From the NCBI RefSeq assembly GCF_963667135.1, contig NZ_OY762974.1, positions 1,488,001 through 1,552,000 of the forward strand: a DNA stretch of 64,000 nt. Direction: 5' to 3'. The translations under genes were made by a program, and so were the position numbers. Below, one piece after another: positions 8,692 through 18,575 of the stretch. Within the stretch, counting starts at the first letter, position 1, and each line of letters opens with the position of its first letter. The notes beneath the pieces were generated by a model. That model saw nothing but the letters and a program-made list of their open reading frames with translations. It was not told where the DNA came from and ran no database searches. Source of the stretch: an uncultured Macellibacteroides sp. GTDB taxonomy: Bacteria > Bacteroidota > Bacteroidia > Bacteroidales > Tannerellaceae.

Positions 8692-11490
8692 TTGAAAAAA
8701 ACGTATCTTTTATTGCTTCTGTTTTTTATTTGCACAATGACTTTCGCTCAATCATCTGGTGTTATTTCCGGACTTGTAGCAGATAAATCCAATCAACCTA
8801 TCGAACGTGCAACGATTGTATTGCTGAGTCTTCCCGACAGTGTTATGATTAAGGGTGCTGTTACCGATCAGAAAGGTTTCTTTTCATTGAACCAGATAAA
8901 GGACGGGAAATATGTACTCCGCTCTTCTTATATTGGCTTTAAATCTAACACTAAGCAGGTTCTGATTTCTTCTCCGAAAAGGGTATTTTCGTTGGGTACA
9001 ATCAAGCTGGACGACGATAATGTGATGCTGAACGGAATTACCGTTGTTGGTAATGCCGCAGAAATGGTCATAAAAAATGATACAGTAGAATACAATCCGG
9101 AAGCTTTTAAAACGCAGGAAAATGCAGTTGTAGAAGATTTACTGAAAAAATTACCGGGCGTAGAGGTCAGCTCTGATGGTAAAATTACGGCCGGAGGGAA
9201 ACAAGTAAAAAAAATCCTTGTGGACGGCAAAGAGTTTTTTGCTGATGATCCCACCATGGCCACCAAAAATCTAACGGCAGACATGGTCGACAAGTTGCAG
9301 GTGGTTGAGCGGAAATCGGAAATGGAAAGGCTTACAGGCATCAGCGACGGAGAAGAGGAAACAATCATCAACCTTCAGATTAAACCCGAAAGGAAAAAGG
9401 GCTGGCTGGGCAACTTTGGTGCCGGCATCGGGAACAAAGACCGGTATGAAGGTAATGGGATGTTCAATAGGTTTATCGGGAAAAACGTTTATTCAATAAT
9501 AGGTAACGTAGGAAACACAAATTCCGGACGCGGAGGGAATCGTAGTTACGGTGGCGGAAGCGGTAATACCGAAGCCGGATCGCTAAACTTTTCGGTAGGT
9601 ACCGAAACCAGTCCGAAGCTTAAAATAGAGGGAAGCGGACAGTATTCATTCCGCAATACGGATGCCGAATCTAAAAGTTACACCGAAACATTTCTAAGTA
9701 ATACCTCTCAGTTTTCGGACAGAAACTCCTTTAATCTTTCTGAAACCGACGATTTCAACACCGAATTTCGTTTTGAATGGAAACCTGATGAGTATAATAC
9801 GTTCCGGTTCAAACCAAGTGCGGGCTATTCGAAATCGAATTCTTTTTCGCAAAGTGACAATAACACCTATACCGAAGCCGGAAAGCCAGAAGATTTCCTG
9901 AATAAAAGCAATTCAAAATCATCGGCCGAATCGTCTTCGCAAAATGGAGGAATGGATGTGGATTACAGTCACTCTTTTAAAAATAAGCCGGGTAGAAGAT
10001 TTAACTTAAGCCTAAGCGGAACAATGGGTGAAAATGAATCGGAGTCGTTTTCACGCTCCACAGCTATTTATACCATCAATCCGGATGCAAACAATACAGA
10101 TCTGATACGTAGGGTTGAAAATGTGACTTCGTCCTATAATTACCGTGTCTACGCCTCGTATGTGGAACCGGTTTTTACCAATCGTTTCCTGCAATTATCC
10201 TACTCATATCGCTTTAATAACAGGGAAAGTGATAAAAAGACCTATGCACGTAAATCGGAAGATGATCTGACGGGTGTATTGGATGAAAGCATTAGTCTGA
10301 CCAACAACTTTGAAAATGACAATATCCGTCAGCAGATTCAGGCAAGTTTCCGTACCGTAAGAGAAAAATACGAATACCAGCTTGGTGTGAATATAGAACC
10401 GCAAAAATCTACCAGCAGACGTTTTTATCTTGTTGAATCGGAAAATAAGGTACTGAGTCGTTCTGTAACCAACTGGGCCCCTACGGCGAGATTTCAGTAT
10501 AATTTCTCCCGGGAAAAGAATTTGCGTATAAATTACCGCACAAACACCTCTCAACCAGATCTTACTCAGCTTGATGAAACGATTGACGATTCAAATCCAA
10601 GTAACATCCTATATGGTAATGCAGGTCTTAAACCAAGCTTTACACAATCCATGGAAGTTCGTCTGCAATTAATGGAACGTAAGTCGCAAAAGTCAATCAT
10701 GGCAAGTCTGGAAGGTAGCACAACAAACAACAGCATTGTTTCGAAAGTAATCTACGCCGAAGATGGTTCCGGTAAACGAGAGACCACTTACGACAATGTG
10801 AACGGTGTTTGGAATACTTCTGCTTTTTTAATGACAAACCTTCCTTTTTCAACTAAATTCAGGTTTAATTCTTATACCAGATTCAGTTTCAATAATCGCG
10901 TGGGCTATACATCCGACCGACTGGCGACTGTCCCGACTAAGAATACCACCAAGAACTCTATATTGAATCAGAACCTGGGTATTCGTTTTATTAATCCTGT
11001 CATCGAATTGGCGGCCAACGGTTCTGTGGGATACAATGGTGTACGAAGTACCGCCAAAACAAGCAGCAATCAGGATGTATTTACCTATCGTGCCAATGGA
11101 AATGTTACCCTGTTCCTGCCTCTTAATATTTCTCTTTCGAGCGATATCGGTTACCAAACAAGTTCGGGCTACTCTGCAGGTTATAGTCAGAACCAGACAA
11201 TATGGAATGCCAATATACAGAAGTCTGTATTAAAAAATGCTGGTATGGTGGCTTTTCGTATCTACGATATCTTGCAACAGAGACAAAATATCAGCCGCTC
11301 TGTATCAGAAACGGCCATCACAGAATCTATTAATAACAGCCTTACGAGCTATTTTCTGGCCTCATTTACCTACCGGTTTAACCTTTTGGGAGGAAAGGGG
11401 GGTACTATGCCGGGCGAAAGACCGGAAGGCATGCGGGACGGTACGCGGGAAAGAAGATTTGAAGGCGGTCAGGGCCACGGCAGGTGGTAA
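8692..11490 (+). CDS. Outer-membrane beta-barrel receptor, TTG start
   Basis: The reading frame begins with TTG at 8692. No ATG is in frame upstream of the signal peptide (MKKTYLLLLLFFICTMTFAQ), and the next Met lies inside it. The 932 residues hold a carboxypeptidase-regulatory-like domain (about 22-110), a plug-like region (VVEDLLKKLPGVEVSSDGK, KKILVDGKEFFADDP) and a long barrel. The family matches TonB-dependent receptors of the OMP_b-brl_2 type. The last 30 residues are Gly/Arg-rich and hydrophilic (MPGERPEGMRDGTRERR), unusual for a barrel that should end in an aromatic strand, although the final residue is Trp. No SusD partner is adjacent. Substrate unknown. Confidence 0.8.
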   Translation: MKKTYLLLLLFFICTMTFAQSSGVISGLVADKSNQPIERATIVLLSLPDSVMIKGAVTDQKGFFSLNQIKDGKYVLRSSYIGFKSNTKQVLISSPKRVFSLGTIKLDDDNVMLNGITVVGNAAEMVIKNDTVEYNPEAFKTQENAVVEDLLKKLPGVEVSSDGKITAGGKQVKKILVDGKEFFADDPTMATKNLTADMVDKLQVVERKSEMERLTGISDGEEETIINLQIKPERKKGWLGNFGAGIGNKDRYEGNGMFNRFIGKNVYSIIGNVGNTNSGRGGNRSYGGGSGNTEAGSLNFSVGTETSPKLKIEGSGQYSFRNTDAESKSYTETFLSNTSQFSDRNSFNLSETDDFNTEFRFEWKPDEYNTFRFKPSAGYSKSNSFSQSDNNTYTEAGKPEDFLNKSNSKSSAESSSQNGGMDVDYSHSFKNKPGRRFNLSLSGTMGENESESFSRSTAIYTINPDANNTDLIRRVENVTSSYNYRVYASYVEPVFTNRFLQLSYSYRFNNRESDKKTYARKSEDDLTGVLDESISLTNNFENDNIRQQIQASFRTVREKYEYQLGVNIEPQKSTSRRFYLVESENKVLSRSVTNWAPTARFQYNFSREKNLRINYRTNTSQPDLTQLDETIDDSNPSNILYGNAGLKPSFTQSMEVRLQLMERKSQKSIMASLEGSTTNNSIVSKVIYAEDGSGKRETTYDNVNGVWNTSAFLMTNLPFSTKFRFNSYTRFSFNNRVGYTSDRLATVPTKNTTKNSILNQNLGIRFINPVIELAANGSVGYNGVRSTAKTSSNQDVFTYRANGNVTLFLPLNISLSSDIGYQTSSGYSAGYSQNQTIWNANIQKSVLKNAGMVAFRIYDILQQRQNISRSVSETAITESINNSLTSYFLASFTYRFNLLGGKGGTMPGERPEGMRDGTRERRFEGGQGHGRW

Positions 11491-11581
11491 TTTTTAATAA
11501 ATTATACCGTTAAATTGGATAATAAAAGAAATAAAAACTGTAGTTTCGCATGTTTTTCTTTTAACGTTTTTAATTTTTATC

Positions 11582-12811
11582 ATGGAAAATGCTTCAACTC
11601 AGGCTGTGTATCCCAAAGGGCTTATACGCTATGCCGTGCTTTCTTTTTATCTTGCCCAAGGATTATGTTTCTCTAGTTGGGCCAGCCGGATACCGGATAT
11701 CAAAGATATTTTTGCAGTAAATTATGCATTCTACTGGGGACTGATCTTGTTTTTAATCCCCGTTGGTAAGTTTACGGCTATTCCGTTGGCAGGCTATCTG
11801 GTCACGAAGCTTGGAAGCCGCATAATGGTTCAGGTTAGCATTCTCGGGTATGCACTATCTTTGTTTGCTATTGGCACATCAACCAACATATACATGCTTG
11901 GCGTCTTTTTATTTTGCTTTGGCGTGTTCTGGAATTTGTGTGACATTTCTCTTAATACACAGGGAATAGGCATTGAACGTCTTTACGGCAGAACCATTAT
12001 GGCTTCCTTCCACGGCGGATGGAGTCTGGCGGCTTGCTTAGGTGCCCTCATCGGATTTATCATGATTGTTTCCGACATCACTCCTTTCTGGCATTTTACC
12101 ATAATATCCGTAATTATACTCGGTATTGTTCTGTTAAGCCGTAAATACTTGCAAAACGATGTGGAACAGGAATCCGAAGCAAAAACAGAAGCAAAGCCTG
12201 CGGTGGACAAAATGAGTTGGATCCGAAAACCGGAAATGTTGCTTATTCAACTAGGGGTAGTTGGGTTGTTTGCCCTGATTGTGGAAAGTGCTATGTTTGA
12301 CTGGAGTGGCATCTATTTTGAATCGGTTCTGAAAGCTCCTAAATCTTTGCAGATTGGCTTCCTTGTTTTTATGGTGATGATGACAGTTGGACGATTCCTT
12401 ACTAATTACGCGTACCATCTCCTTGGTAAACAAAGGGTATTGCAATTGGCCGGAGCGTTAATCTTTGCCGGATTTATGATTTCGTCTCTTTTGTCTGGTT
12501 ACTTCGATTCCATGATAGCAAAGGTAGTTGTAAATTCGATCGGGTTTATGTTTGTAGGTTTAGGTATTTCATGCATGGTGCCTACTATTTACAGCCTGGT
12601 TGGGGCTAAGTCGAAAACACCCGTAAGCATTGCCCTTACTATTCTTTCAAGTATAAGCTTTATTGGATCGCTTATTGCTCCTTTGCTAATCGGTGCCATT
12701 TCTCAGGCGTTTAATATGAAATATGCGTATATAGTGGTTGGATTACTGGGCCTTTGTATTGTGCTGATGACTACCTTTTGCAATTCGTTCAAGGTGAACG
12801 AGCCCAAATAA
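11582..12811 (+). CDS. MFS transporter
   Basis: The 409-residue protein has about 12 hydrophobic segments and a hydrophilic central loop (QESEAKTEAKPAVDK near residue 200) dividing two six-helix halves, as in the major facilitator superfamily. Conserved-looking pieces are FSSWASRIPDIK in loop 1 and the Gly-rich helix-4/5 region SFHGGWSLAACLGA. The overall pattern is like the YbjJ-type subfamily, annotated as sugar or drug transporters; the cargo is not known. It is convergent with the PfkB kinase gene and shares a bidirectional terminator with it. The pairing with a sugar kinase is suggestive only, since the two genes are on opposite strands. Confidence 0.8.
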   Translation: MENASTQAVYPKGLIRYAVLSFYLAQGLCFSSWASRIPDIKDIFAVNYAFYWGLILFLIPVGKFTAIPLAGYLVTKLGSRIMVQVSILGYALSLFAIGTSTNIYMLGVFLFCFGVFWNLCDISLNTQGIGIERLYGRTIMASFHGGWSLAACLGALIGFIMIVSDITPFWHFTIISVIILGIVLLSRKYLQNDVEQESEAKTEAKPAVDKMSWIRKPEMLLIQLGVVGLFALIVESAMFDWSGIYFESVLKAPKSLQIGFLVFMVMMTVGRFLTNYAYHLLGKQRVLQLAGALIFAGFMISSLLSGYFDSMIAKVVVNSIGFMFVGLGISCMVPTIYSLVGAKSKTPVSIALTILSSISFIGSLIAPLLIGAISQAFNMKYAYIVVGLLGLCIVLMTTFCNSFKVNEPK

Positions 12812-12833
12812 AAGATACAAAACAATTAAGAAA

Positions 12834-12865
12834 ATGCCTGAACTATTAAAGTTCAGGCATTTTTT
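12834..12865. terminator. Bidirectional terminator between MFS and PfkB genes
   Basis: A perfect 10-bp stem ATGCCTGAAC (12834-12843) / GTTCAGGCAT (12851-12860) has A's on the left and T's on the right, so it can stop transcription from both sides. The right arm is inside the last codons of the minus-strand kinase gene (stop at 12846-12848). Confidence 0.85.
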
Positions 12866-13739
12866 GTTCTGCTGTATTGAGACAATATATTACATCTTCT
12901 TTGTTTCCTTTAAACGGACCCAAACCTTCTATTTTGAGGGTAGACATCGCAGCGGCAAAACGTCCGGCTTCCTCTATTCCTGCTCCTTTGGCTCGTTTGT
13001 ACAGATAGCCTGTCATATAGGTATCTCCGCAACCTGTTGCATCAACTACCTCTTTTGGCTTATAAGCTGGTATTTTATAAAATGTTTCACCATCATAGAT
13101 AACAGATCCAAGACTACCTAGTGTTATCAACACTTCTTTAACACCCCAGGCATATAACTGTTTGGCGGCACTGATAACATCAGAATAACCTGTCAACACT
13201 TCCATTTCATGTTCGTTTGCTTTCAGAAAATGTATATATTGAAGGGCTTCCTTTTTGCCAGTCCAATCAATGGCATACACGTTCTGATCTCTCACTTCAC
13301 GCAAATAACCTTGCGAATCGACCGAAACAAGCCCCTTTTCCGATAAATACTTAACTACTTCCAGCGAAAAATCGTCGGCAAGCAAAGTTCCTAAATGGAA
13401 TATACCGGCTTCTGTATCTTCCAGTTGATTTACTGTAAACGGATCTGCTTTTGCCAAAACCCGTTGTGTGCGGTTATCTTGATTCTCGCCGTAAATGTTT
13501 TCAAAGTAAACCGAATGTTTGCTGGGCAAAACTTTTACATCAATGCCTTTAGATCTCAAATCGTCGGCAACAGCCATTTCCGATTCGGCAATGGCTGTTA
13601 CAAGCGTGAAATCTATATCATCGAAATGCTTGATGGCATGCGAGAAATAAAAAGAAGTACCGCCAGGCATATGGACTGTATTCTTTGGTGTTACAACTTT
13701 ATCTAAAGTAATGTGACCAACGCAACAAAGATCATGCAT
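12846..13739 (-). CDS. PfkB-family carbohydrate/nucleoside kinase
   Basis: The 297-residue protein shows both PfkB signatures: an N-terminal HMPGGTSFYFSHAIKHF glycine motif (about 23-39) and the C-terminal VVDATGCGDTYMTGYL motif (about 231-246), with Asp239 as the expected catalytic base and the anion-hole GCGD. NEHEMEVLTG (about 175-184) is the typical inter-lobe motif. Family members phosphorylate ribose, fructose, adenosine, KDG and similar substrates; which one cannot be read here. The 3' end overlaps the terminator shared with the MFS gene. It appears monocistronic. Confidence 0.85.
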   Translation of the reverse strand: MHDLCCVGHITLDKVVTPKNTVHMPGGTSFYFSHAIKHFDDIDFTLVTAIAESEMAVADDLRSKGIDVKVLPSKHSVYFENIYGENQDNRTQRVLAKADPFTVNQLEDTEAGIFHLGTLLADDFSLEVVKYLSEKGLVSVDSQGYLREVRDQNVYAIDWTGKKEALQYIHFLKANEHEMEVLTGYSDVISAAKQLYAWGVKEVLITLGSLGSVIYDGETFYKIPAYKPKEVVDATGCGDTYMTGYLYKRAKGAGIEEAGRFAAAMSTLKIEGLGPFKGNKEDVIYCLNTAEQKMPEL

Positions 13740-13828
13740 ATTCTATTCTTATTTTGATGGATGCAAAAGTAAAAATAAATATCCTTTAAATAAGAATCGG
13801 GCGATAAAATTCGTCAGGAATGCAAATT

Positions 13829-14668
13829 TCAAATTGACTGTTTAATTCGAAATTGCTCCCTAAAAGCAGCAGGTGTCATGCCTGCATGTTGAATGAAGTA
13901 CTTATTAAAATTTGTAACCTCATCAAACCCAAGGTCAGCGCTAATATCTTTTACAGACATATCAGTGTAAGCAAGAAGTCGTTTAACTTCAAGAATCACC
14001 CTGCTTATCAAATATTTTTTAGGAGTCGTGTTTATCGTCCCTTTTAACTGTCTTGTCAGCGTCTTTTCGCAAACGCCAAGTGAGTGCATATAAAATTCGG
14101 TATGCTTCAGTACTTTGAATTGTTTTTCTACTTCATTACAAAACCGACGTGCAAGATTCTCATTCAGATCATAAAGAAGAGGATCCCGCCCTGATTCAAG
14201 GTTTCGTTCGGCAGCAAATAGTAATGTTTGCAATAAACTATGAATAATTAAAGGCTGATAACTATCTGCGTCTAGTTTAAGTTCTTCTTCTAAAAGAGAA
14301 AATATCTTTTCAAGATAGCTACTATCCAGCCGCGCTGTTTGGTTAAGATTCTCCGGATTCAAAATTTCTGATGAGAGCAGAAAATAAGTATCTGCATCAG
14401 ACTTACTAAAAAATGAATCTGAAAATAATATTACCTTGCCTGAATATTCAGATGTTGTATCAAAACTATACGCCTGATTAAGTGAAATAATAAGTAGCTC
14501 GCCGGCTTTTATCTTTATCTGCTTAAAATCTATATCGAAAATAGCTTCTCCTTCTGATATCCATATCAGTTGAAAAAAGGTTGCTTTCAATGGGCTTTTA
14601 CTAAGACGGGAATTGGCTTTTAGTTCAGTCAAATTCTTAATTTCTAACTCAAAAGGTAAGTTCTTCAT
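13829..14668 (-). CDS. AraC-family transcriptional regulator
   Basis: The 279-residue cytoplasmic protein has an N-terminal cupin-like half (DIDFKQIKIKAGELLIISLNQAY about 45-65) and a C-terminal AraC HTH pair (about 180-279), with LTRQLKGTINTTPKKYL and the second-helix signature DISADLGFDEVTNFNKYFIQHAGMTPAAFRE. It has no signal or membrane segment. It is divergent from the TPR gene at 14943 across a 274-bp AT-rich spacer. The ligand and targets are unknown; autoregulation or control of the TPR gene is possible. Confidence 0.85.
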   Translation of the reverse strand: MKNLPFELEIKNLTELKANSRLSKSPLKATFFQLIWISEGEAIFDIDFKQIKIKAGELLIISLNQAYSFDTTSEYSGKVILFSDSFFSKSDADTYFLLSSEILNPENLNQTARLDSSYLEKIFSLLEEELKLDADSYQPLIIHSLLQTLLFAAERNLESGRDPLLYDLNENLARRFCNEVEKQFKVLKHTEFYMHSLGVCEKTLTRQLKGTINTTPKKYLISRVILEVKRLLAYTDMSVKDISADLGFDEVTNFNKYFIQHAGMTPAAFREQFRIKQSI

Positions 14669-14909
14669 AAAACGAGTGTTCTTTCTTGGATTTGCTATTA
14701 TAACTACTAAAACAGTTAGCGAATATACGACAAGAAATTGATAAAAAAAACATATATACTGATAACCCTTATGAACCCCGACTGTTTATTATCCCATACC
14801 ATACTTTCATTATCCTGATAAAAAAAGTGATATCTGACCGATGTATTTATATACACAAACAATTAACACTATTTAATCACTTTTATTTATGGCTATTACG
14901 TAGATTTCG

Positions 14910-14917
14910 TAGATTTG
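14910..14917 (+). promoter_or_regulatory. -7 element (TAGATTTG) of the TPR gene
   Basis: TAGATTTG matches TAnnTTTG and lies 26 bp before the ATG at 14943. It follows a near-repeat (CGTAGATTT twice in a row, 14899-14907 and 14908-14916). Confidence 0.5.
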
Positions 14918-14942
14918 CGGTAACATTATAATCCTTTAAGTC

Positions 14943-16340
14943 ATGATTAGATTAACCTTGTTTCTTTGTTGTCTGTCCTTTTCGGTCAATGCGCAAATTA
15001 TTTCATTACAGGAACTGGTAAACAGGAAACAATATGCCGAAGTTATTTCACGTGCAGTCGAATTTAATAAAGATGATTCAACAGATTTTAAAACCATGTA
15101 CGCTGTTGGTGATGCCTACGACGGACTATTAAAATACAAAGACGCTTACCGCGTCTATAACTATTGCATGACCATGGATTCAACCAATTTGGATTTAATG
15201 AACGCTATGGCCAGGACAGCTACCAATCTGGGGAAAATATCTGATGCCAAATACTATTTTCGAAAGGTATTAGCCATGGATAGTTGTAACTTTTACGCTA
15301 ATTACCAGCTTGCTCGTCTTCATTTTCAACTGGAAGAGTTTCAAAATGCCATGAATATTTACTCGGCATTGCTTGATAAAGATATGGAAAATTCATCTTT
15401 GTGGCGAAATATGGGAGATTGTTACAGCCGGATGAAACAAATGCAGAATGCGGCCTTATCCTATTTCAAAGCTTATTCCTTAAATCGCGAAAATGCGAGT
15501 CTGGCAAGCGCCCTTATTAATACCCTACTCCATTTAGGTGGACCGAATGCTACCGATGCATTGGCAATTTGTGATACAGCTCTGTATTACAATCCGGGAA
15601 ATAGATTACTCAGACAGAACAAAGGAATGGCTCTTTACACAAACAAGCAATATGCGAAAGCTGATTCAATCTACACGGAACTGATGGCAGAAGGAGATTC
15701 TTCTTACAATACTGTTTCTTATGCCGGTGTTTCGCGTTACAACGCAGGATTGTATCTTACTTCGATTGAGCCCCTGGAGCTGGCTTATAAAATGGATACA
15801 ACCAGTGCGGAGGTATGTCTTTTATTAGGATCAGCCCTTGGGAAGACCTATGACCGCAAACGGGCATTCGAGTTGCTTGATAAAGCAGAGAATAATATGC
15901 AACCAAGCGAACTTCTGGTAAATCAACTGCTTCTCTTCCGGGCAGAGACCTATAAAAAAGATCGAAAATTTAAGGAATCATCCAGTCTTTATTATGAAGC
16001 CTATCTTAAAAATCCGAAACAACTGGAGTGTCTCTTCCATATTAGTGAAATGTATGCTGTTCAAAATATAGAAGACTACGCTACAGATGAGGAAAAGCAG
16101 CGTGGTCTTTTTATCCAGTATTTGTTAGCCAACGAATATAATAACAACGGTCAGGATACAAAACAAATACGTTACCTAAAAAAACTTCTTCAATCTTTCT
16201 ATGAGGATATGTTCTTTCAGGGCGTAAAAGAGCTTCCTATGCTGGCACCTGATGGGAAGAAATCTAAACTCGCTGCCGAAAATTTGAAATATCTGATTGA
16301 TAAACTTGAACAAACAAGCCAGAAAACAAACAAGCCCTAA
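14943..16340 (+). CDS. Secreted tetratricopeptide-repeat protein
   Basis: The 465-residue protein has a signal peptide (MIRLTLFLCCLSFSVNA). About ten degenerate 34-residue TPR units follow, seen as recurring small/aromatic positions in helix pairs such as DAKYYFRKVLAMDSCNFYANYQLARLHF (split here after 20: DAKYYFRKVLAMDSCNFYAN, then YQLARLHF). TPR arrays bind other proteins; the location is periplasmic or outer-membrane associated. No enzymatic motif is seen. It is separated by 100 bp from the acyltransferase gene downstream on the same strand, so co-transcription is possible. Confidence 0.75.
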   Translation: MIRLTLFLCCLSFSVNAQIISLQELVNRKQYAEVISRAVEFNKDDSTDFKTMYAVGDAYDGLLKYKDAYRVYNYCMTMDSTNLDLMNAMARTATNLGKISDAKYYFRKVLAMDSCNFYANYQLARLHFQLEEFQNAMNIYSALLDKDMENSSLWRNMGDCYSRMKQMQNAALSYFKAYSLNRENASLASALINTLLHLGGPNATDALAICDTALYYNPGNRLLRQNKGMALYTNKQYAKADSIYTELMAEGDSSYNTVSYAGVSRYNAGLYLTSIEPLELAYKMDTTSAEVCLLLGSALGKTYDRKRAFELLDKAENNMQPSELLVNQLLLFRAETYKKDRKFKESSSLYYEAYLKNPKQLECLFHISEMYAVQNIEDYATDEEKQRGLFIQYLLANEYNNNGQDTKQIRYLKKLLQSFYEDMFFQGVKELPMLAPDGKKSKLAAENLKYLIDKLEQTSQKTNKP

Positions 16341-16440
16341 ACAAACTTGTGCCTAAAAACAGCAGTTTAGTTGTGATTTAATTTACTTTGCACTACTTTT
16401 GAAGCCTGCAAATTAAACTTTAAATCATATTTCGAATACT

Positions 16441-17625
16441 ATGGCACAATCTGGAAGACTCCTTTCTTTAGATGTTATGCGAGGCATAACAATCTCTGGA
16501 ATGATTATGGTAAACAACCCGGGAAGCTGGGAATTTGTATTTTCACCCTTAAGGCATGCATTATGGGACGGACTTACCCCCACCGATTTGGTATTTCCCT
16601 TTTTCATGTTTATCATGGGAGTATCTATGTTTCTCTCTCTCAGAAAGTACAATTTTGAACTTTCAGCAGAAAGCGTAAAGAAGATACTTAAACGTACGGT
16701 ACTGATCTTTTTGGTTGGTTACGGTCTCAATTGGTTTGGACACAGTATGGGTTACGTTAAATCGCTGCAGTCCGAAGGTGTTCCGATGCTCGAAAGTATT
16801 GCACGTGGTTTTACCGATTTCCAGAATGTACGCATATTAGGTGTAATGCAGCGTCTGGCTTTTGCCTACGGAATTGGTTCTTTATTAGGATTATCGATCA
16901 AACACAAACATATTTTGCCATTGGCTGCAACAATATTGGTTGGTTACTGGGCATTGCTGGGCTTTACAAACAGTATGGTTTTATCGGAAAATAACCTTAT
17001 AGCAGTAATTGACAAAGCATTGTTTGGTGCCGAACGTATGTATCACGATAGTCTGGCCGATGGAACGATCGTAGCTTTTGATCCGGAGGGATTACTAAGC
17101 GTTTTAGGCAGTGTGGGACATGTGTTGCTTGGTTTTTACGCCGGTAAGCTGATAATGGACAGCAAGAAAAACAACGAACTTATTATTCGCAGATTGTTTA
17201 TTTATGGAACAATACTTTTGTTTGCCGGTTTGCTTCTTCAGTACGGATGCCCGATAAATAAAAAAATATGGAGCAGTACGTTTGCCCTTACCACCTGTGG
17301 TTTTGGTTCCCTTCTTCTAGGATTGCTTATATGGATTATAGATATCAACGGGAAAAAAGAATGGAGTTTGTTCTTTGAATCATTCGGTATAAATCCACTT
17401 TATCTGTATGTACAGGCAGGGATACTATCCTCAATCATTAGTTTTTGCACCTGGTTTCCTGGAGCCGAAGGTGTTACAACATTTAAAGGTTATATGTACA
17501 ATGATGTTTTTTCACCTTTATTTGGAGCTGTTGGAGGTTCGCTTGCATGGGCTTTATTCTATGTAATTCTTAACTGGATTCCTGGTTACTACTTATACAA
17601 AAAACAGATTTATATTAAACTGTAA
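16441..17625 (+). CDS. HGSNAT-like membrane acyltransferase (DUF5009 type)
   Basis: The 394-residue polytopic protein starts GRLLSLDVMRGITISGMIMV, followed by LTPTDLVFPFFMFIMGVSM. These are the hallmarks of the heparan-alpha-glucosaminide N-acetyltransferase-like family in Bacteroidota. About ten hydrophobic helices are visible, and a conserved-looking NPL(Y)LY segment (FGINPLYLYVQAG) lies near residue 315. The human relative moves acetyl groups across a membrane onto glucosamine; in bacteria the family often sits in glycan-use loci. Here it follows a TPR gene and ends at a strong bidirectional terminator. Substrate unknown. Confidence 0.8.
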   Translation: MAQSGRLLSLDVMRGITISGMIMVNNPGSWEFVFSPLRHALWDGLTPTDLVFPFFMFIMGVSMFLSLRKYNFELSAESVKKILKRTVLIFLVGYGLNWFGHSMGYVKSLQSEGVPMLESIARGFTDFQNVRILGVMQRLAFAYGIGSLLGLSIKHKHILPLAATILVGYWALLGFTNSMVLSENNLIAVIDKALFGAERMYHDSLADGTIVAFDPEGLLSVLGSVGHVLLGFYAGKLIMDSKKNNELIIRRLFIYGTILLFAGLLLQYGCPINKKIWSSTFALTTCGFGSLLLGLLIWIIDINGKKEWSLFFESFGINPLYLYVQAGILSSIISFCTWFPGAEGVTTFKGYMYNDVFSPLFGAVGGSLAWALFYVILNWIPGYYLYKKQIYIKL

Positions 17626-17641
17626 AATTGTCCAATAATAT

Positions 17642-17709
17642 ACGCCGTACTTTTGCCTTGCTTTACCAGTCAAAGACTGGCTAAGTAAAAACAAAAGTAC
17701 GGCGTTTTA
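17642..17709. terminator. Long bidirectional hairpin terminator
   Basis: A perfect 14-bp stem ACGCCGTACTTTTG (17642-17655) / CAAAAGTACGGCGT (17692-17705) encloses a second stem CCAGTC-AAA-GACTGG (17666-17680). It lies between the convergent acyltransferase (end 17625) and radical SAM (end 17721) genes and is flanked by A and T tracts. Confidence 0.85.
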
Positions 17710-17720
17710 TATCAATCCTG

Positions 17721-18500
17721 TTATGCAGAAACAGTCACATCAAATCCTTCTTTCCTGGCAATGTCTGCAATCCTTTCGAGTTCGGATTCAGAAACTTTCA
17801 ACAGGTTTTTAACAGGAGTCTCTCTGTCTATAGTATAAATCATCACCTGTCTGGGCTTTATCTGCTTTAGCACATTGATCCATCCTGTAAGCTCTTCCCT
17901 TGTTGTATTATCTACAGATGTTCCGTTATATTCTCCTTTAATAAACATGGTTTGTATGATGAGTTTCCCTTCAAAACGACAAAGCTGTTCCACTAATTTA
18001 GCAAATGTAAAAGAAGGAAGATTGGGAGCGTTGAGCTGCTGTATTCGGGTATCCAAAACAGAATCGAGCTTTAGAATAGCATCGTCCACTTTGTGCAGAG
18101 CATTAAAAACCTCTTCTTTATGAAGCATGGTTGAATTGGAAAGAACCGCAATCTTTGCTTTTGGAAAAAACCGGTCACGCAAATTTACCGTATCCTCAAT
18201 GATTCCACCGAAATCGGGATGCAAAGTAGGTTCACCGTTTCCAGCAAAAGTAATTACATCGGGAGCAGTTTCAGATGCCTTCATTGAGACGAGCGTCTCT
18301 TCCAGCTCTTTTCTCACTTCTTCGCGGGTAGGAAGTTTGCTCTTGGTGCGTCGTTCGCTGTTTAATCCGCATTCGCAGTAAATACAATCGAAAGAACAGA
18401 GTTTACCATCTACCGGTAATAAATTTATACCAAGCGAAACCCCCAGCCTTCTACTATGAACAGGTCCGAATACTATCTTGTCGAAAAGAAAAGTTGACAT
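17721..18500 (-). CDS. Radical SAM protein (COG0731 type)
   Basis: The 259-residue protein has the radical SAM cluster motif CxxxCxxC at Cys35, Cys39 and Cys42 (LCSFDCIYCECG). The SAM-binding Gly-rich motif FAGNGEPTLHPDF follows, and SNSTML fits a later strand of the barrel. The opening FGPVHSRRLGVSLGINLLP is characteristic of COG0731 Fe-S oxidoreductases, relatives of the wybutosine enzyme TYW1. The reaction is unknown. Conserved N- and C-terminal parts suggest a full-length protein. No neighbouring maturation partner is visible. Confidence 0.8.
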   Translation of the reverse strand: MSTFLFDKIVFGPVHSRRLGVSLGINLLPVDGKLCSFDCIYCECGLNSERRTKSKLPTREEVRKELEETLVSMKASETAPDVITFAGNGEPTLHPDFGGIIEDTVNLRDRFFPKAKIAVLSNSTMLHKEEVFNALHKVDDAILKLDSVLDTRIQQLNAPNLPSFTFAKLVEQLCRFEGKLIIQTMFIKGEYNGTSVDNTTREELTGWINVLKQIKPRQVMIYTIDRETPVKNLLKVSESELERIADIARKEGFDVTVSA

Positions 18501-18575
18501 AGTTACGTTGCTTTTAATTCAGTCATACAAAAGTAGACAATATTCCCTATAATTGTATTGAAGCAACTCGCCAAC

